This document shows, in pieces, positions 62,060 to 64,000 of a DNA stretch of 64,000 bases. The stretch is from NCBI GenBank assembly GCA_963742955.1, contig CAVUOA010000008.1, positions 1,984,001 to 2,048,000 on the forward strand, given 5' to 3'. Numbering within the stretch: the first letter of the stretch is position 1; the number at the start of each line of letters is the position of its first letter. Source of the stretch: CAVUOA01 sp963742955 (GTDB lineage Bacteria; Bacteroidota; Ignavibacteria; Tepidaquicellales; OLB5). The position numbers were made by a program, and so were the translations under genes. The notes under the pieces are model-generated. The model had not been told where the DNA came from and did no database searches. It worked only from the letters and a program-made list of their open reading frames with translations.

Positions 62060-63169
62060 ATGAATACTAAGAATCAAATTAACGTAACAAGAACTTATTT
62101 ACCGAAACTTGATAAATATATAAAATATTTAAACAGGATTTGGGAAAATAACTGGTTAACCAATCATGGTGAGTTTTGTCTGAAGCTTGAAAAGGATGTA
62201 AAAAAATTTCTAGGAGTACAAAATCTTATATTGGTTTCTAATGGGACAGTGGCATTAGAAATTGCCATTAAAGCATTGGATATTCAGGGGGAAATAATCA
62301 CTACTCCTTTTTCTTATGTTGCAACAACATCAAGCATAGTTTGGGTAGGATGCAAGCCGGTATTTGCAGATATTGATCCTCAAACACTTAACATAGACCC
62401 ACACAAGATAGAAAAATCAATTTCTAATAAAACCCGGGCAATACTGGCTACTCATGTCTATGGAAATCCCTGTGATGTAGAAGCGATAAAAATTATTGCA
62501 AAAAAATACAATCTAAAAGTTATTTACGATGCCGCGCATTGTTTTGGCGTTAAATATAAAGGCCGTTCCATTTTAAAATACGGTGATATTTCCACTTTGA
62601 GCTTTCATGCTACTAAACTTTTCCATACGGTAGAAGGAGGAGCCGTTGTTACTGGCAGCAGGAGGCTTGCTCATAAATCTTCTTATTTAAGAAACTTCGG
62701 GCATAGGGGACAGGAAAATTTCTGGGGACTTGGAATAAACGGGAAAATGTCTGAATTACACGCAGCAATGGGCTTATGCCTTTTACCCGAAGTAAAAAAA
62801 TTTATCAAAGATAGAAAAGCTGTTTCTAATATTTATGATGAAATTCTACTGTCAAAAACAGATTTGTTAAAAAAGCCGGCTCTCCAAAGAGGCGCGGATT
62901 ATAACTTTGCTTACTACCCCGTGGTTTTCAGCTCCGAAGCGTTACTCCTGAAAATTAGAAATATTTTAAATGAAAACGGAATTTATCCGCGAAGATATTT
63001 TCATCCTTCACTCGATATGTTGAAATATGTCCCCAAATACAAAACACCGATTGCAAATGATGTCAGCAAAAAAATATTATGCCTGCCGTTATACTCATAC
63101 CTTAGTCATTCTGATACAAAAAAGATTGCGAATTTAATATTAAAAAATTGTAATGCCACATCTAAATAA
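62060..63169 (+). CDS. DegT/DnrJ/EryC1/StrS-family sugar aminotransferase
   Basis: A PLP enzyme that aminates a nucleotide-linked keto-sugar for surface polysaccharide synthesis. About 369 residues from the ATG at 62060; an upstream ATG at 62018 gives a non-family extension. It carries VSNGTVALEIAIKALDI near 65, TPFSYVATTSS, DAAHCFGVKYKGRSI and the PLP-lysine motif SFHATKLFHTVEGGAVV near 195. It overlaps the acyltransferase gene by 17 bp, and a GT2 gene follows, so a glycan locus begins here. Confidence 0.9.
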   Translation: MNTKNQINVTRTYLPKLDKYIKYLNRIWENNWLTNHGEFCLKLEKDVKKFLGVQNLILVSNGTVALEIAIKALDIQGEIITTPFSYVATTSSIVWVGCKPVFADIDPQTLNIDPHKIEKSISNKTRAILATHVYGNPCDVEAIKIIAKKYNLKVIYDAAHCFGVKYKGRSILKYGDISTLSFHATKLFHTVEGGAVVTGSRRLAHKSSYLRNFGHRGQENFWGLGINGKMSELHAAMGLCLLPEVKKFIKDRKAVSNIYDEILLSKTDLLKKPALQRGADYNFAYYPVVFSSEALLLKIRNILNENGIYPRRYFHPSLDMLKYVPKYKTPIANDVSKKILCLPLYSYLSHSDTKKIANLILKNCNATSK

Positions 63170-63725
63170 AGAAGAATTAAAACAATTCAAAAATGTGGGG
63201 AAAAATGTACTAGTTTCAAAATTGGTTTCTTTTCATAACCCTGAAAATATATCTATCGGCGATAATTCAAGAATTGACGATTTCTGTATTTTGTCAGCTG
63301 GCGATGAAGGGATACTTATTGGTCGAAATGTGCATATAGCTGTTTATGTTTCAATTATTGGAAGGGCTAAAATACTAATAGATGACTTTGCAGGAATATC
63401 ATCAAGAACCTCTATTTACTCCAGTAATGATGATTATTCAGGGAATTTTATGACTGGACCAACAGTTGATAAACAATTTACTAATGTAACTCACGGCGAA
63501 GTGTATATTGGAAAACATGCCGTTATTGGTGCAGGTTGTGTGATATTGCCAAATGTAAGAATTATGAAAGGGGCTGTTGTAGGTGCATTATCTTTAGTAA
63601 AAAAGGATTGTGAGAGTTTCGGTATATATATGGGGGTTCCTGCAAAGAGAATTCTTCAAAGATCAAATGAACTTTTAAAACTTGAAGAGGAATTATTGAA
63701 AATCGAAAAACAACGAAATGGATAA
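63153..63725 (+). CDS. Hexapeptide-repeat acyltransferase (left-handed beta-helix)
   Basis: A 190-residue protein with hexapeptide repeats (ISIGDNSRIDDFCILSAG, ILIGRNVHIAVYVSIIG, VYIGKHAVIGAGCVILPNV) ending in GVPAKRI, typical of sugar O- or N-acetyltransferases of the LbetaH family. The C-terminal helix (NELLKLEEELLKIEKQ) may be a coiled coil. After a 4-amino-sugar aminotransferase it would acetylate the amino group or a nearby hydroxyl (inference from context). It overlaps both neighbours. Confidence 0.88.
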   Translation: MPHLNKEELKQFKNVGKNVLVSKLVSFHNPENISIGDNSRIDDFCILSAGDEGILIGRNVHIAVYVSIIGRAKILIDDFAGISSRTSIYSSNDDYSGNFMTGPTVDKQFTNVTHGEVYIGKHAVIGAGCVILPNVRIMKGAVVGALSLVKKDCESFGIYMGVPAKRILQRSNELLKLEEELLKIEKQRNG

Positions 63726-64000
63726 AAGGAAAATTTCAGTAATCATACCTGTATATATGAATGAGGGCAGCATACACAAAACGTATGTTAATATTACAGC
63801 AGTATTAAAAAATGTTGAGAATACTTATGACTATTCAATTTTATTCATTAATGATGGTTCAACCGATAATTCTTTTGTGGAAATCGATTCGATACAGAAA
63901 ATAGACAGTAAAGTCAGAATAGTGAACTTTACACGAAATTTTGGCCAAGTCTCCGCCGTTATAGCCGGCTTTGAAATGACCGATAGTGACCTTATAATTA
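63718..64000 (+). CDS. Glycosyltransferase family 2, partial (runs off the window end)
   Basis: The first 94 residues start MDKRKISVIIPVYMNEGSI and include FINDGSTDNSF (nucleotide-binding D) and NFTRNFGQVSAVIAGFEMTD. This order is typical of DPM1/GtrB-like GT2 enzymes that load a lipid carrier, but the C-terminal part needed to decide is outside. The ATG overlaps the end of the acyltransferase gene by 8 bp. Confidence 0.88.
   Translation, partial: MDKRKISVIIPVYMNEGSIHKTYVNITAVLKNVENTYDYSILFINDGSTDNSFVEIDSIQKIDSKVRIVNFTRNFGQVSAVIAGFEMTDSDLII

Overview
The window looks like a chromosomal piece of a Bacteroidota/Chlorobiota-group bacterium, most likely Ignavibacteria. Secreted proteins end in type IX secretion (T9SS) sorting domains with the NYPNPFNP..KIKF signature. 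It also carries BshC, a DUF2723 membrane protein, an OstA/LptC lipopolysaccharide (LPS) export pair and an HU-SPOR protein, all of which fit that group. No rRNA, CRISPR array or complete insertion sequence was found. The one convincing RNA gene is tRNA-Phe(GAA) at 59.8 kb.

Layout. 0-7.1 kb: four tandem secreted YCF48/BNR-repeat T9SS proteins (the second broken by indels), separated by copies of one 52-bp palindromic repeat. 7.2-10.7 kb: minus-strand heptosyltransferase-like GT9, bshC, an FmdB zinc ribbon and thpR. 10.9-15.2 kb: the tyrosine-degradation dioxygenases hpd and hmgA flank a minus-strand LamG T9SS gene. 15.6-21.5 kb: a second run of four T9SS genes. 21.5-32.9 kb: a DUF2723 membrane protein, a half-size TauE, an acyl-CoA synthetase, a lipoprotein, a fused 2-oxoacid dehydrogenase E1 and a phosphohexomutase. 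33.1-36.9 kb: a stretch rich in broken frames (OppD-like ATPase, DinB-like gene, RlmD) that also holds a RelE-type toxin-antitoxin pair. 37-40 kb: kdsD, lptC and a frameshifted OstA-like gene, a Kdo/LPS-export operon. 40.2-46.3 kb: another YCF48 protein, an HU protein, an HU-SPOR membrane protein, lnt and ispF. 46.4-49.5 kb: radA, a GIY-YIG nuclease, fbp and a DUF971 gene. 49.6-56 kb: minus-strand DinG-like helicase (broken), a DnaQ/GIY-YIG fusion and a PDZ-membrane-GAF-PP2C phosphatase. 56-60 kb: partial copies of the tRNA-Phe 3' half alternate with cargo genes. 60-64 kb: a beta-helix/ion-channel protein, then a glycan locus (aminotransferase, acyltransferase, GT2) running off the end.

Three themes deserve attention. 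(1) GC-rich palindromic elements of several families are scattered between genes and also sit in frame inside coding regions. They repeatedly occupy the same loop of the T9SS sorting domain, and one lies inside RlmD. (2) The tandem T9SS genes have near-identical 5' and 3' ends around divergent repeat cores, a layout that favours recombination or gene conversion. (3) The tRNA-Phe 3' half occurs three times upstream of the intact tRNA. The two best copies begin exactly in the anticodon loop and share about 130 bp of adjacent conserved sequence, as expected for a series of tRNA-targeted integration events that have lost their integrase.

A caution: seven genes carry single-base indels and an eighth lacks a usable start codon. 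The indels are clustered at 2.3-3.4, 33.6-36.7 and 49.8-51.5 kb. From sequence alone I cannot separate real gene decay from assembly error.
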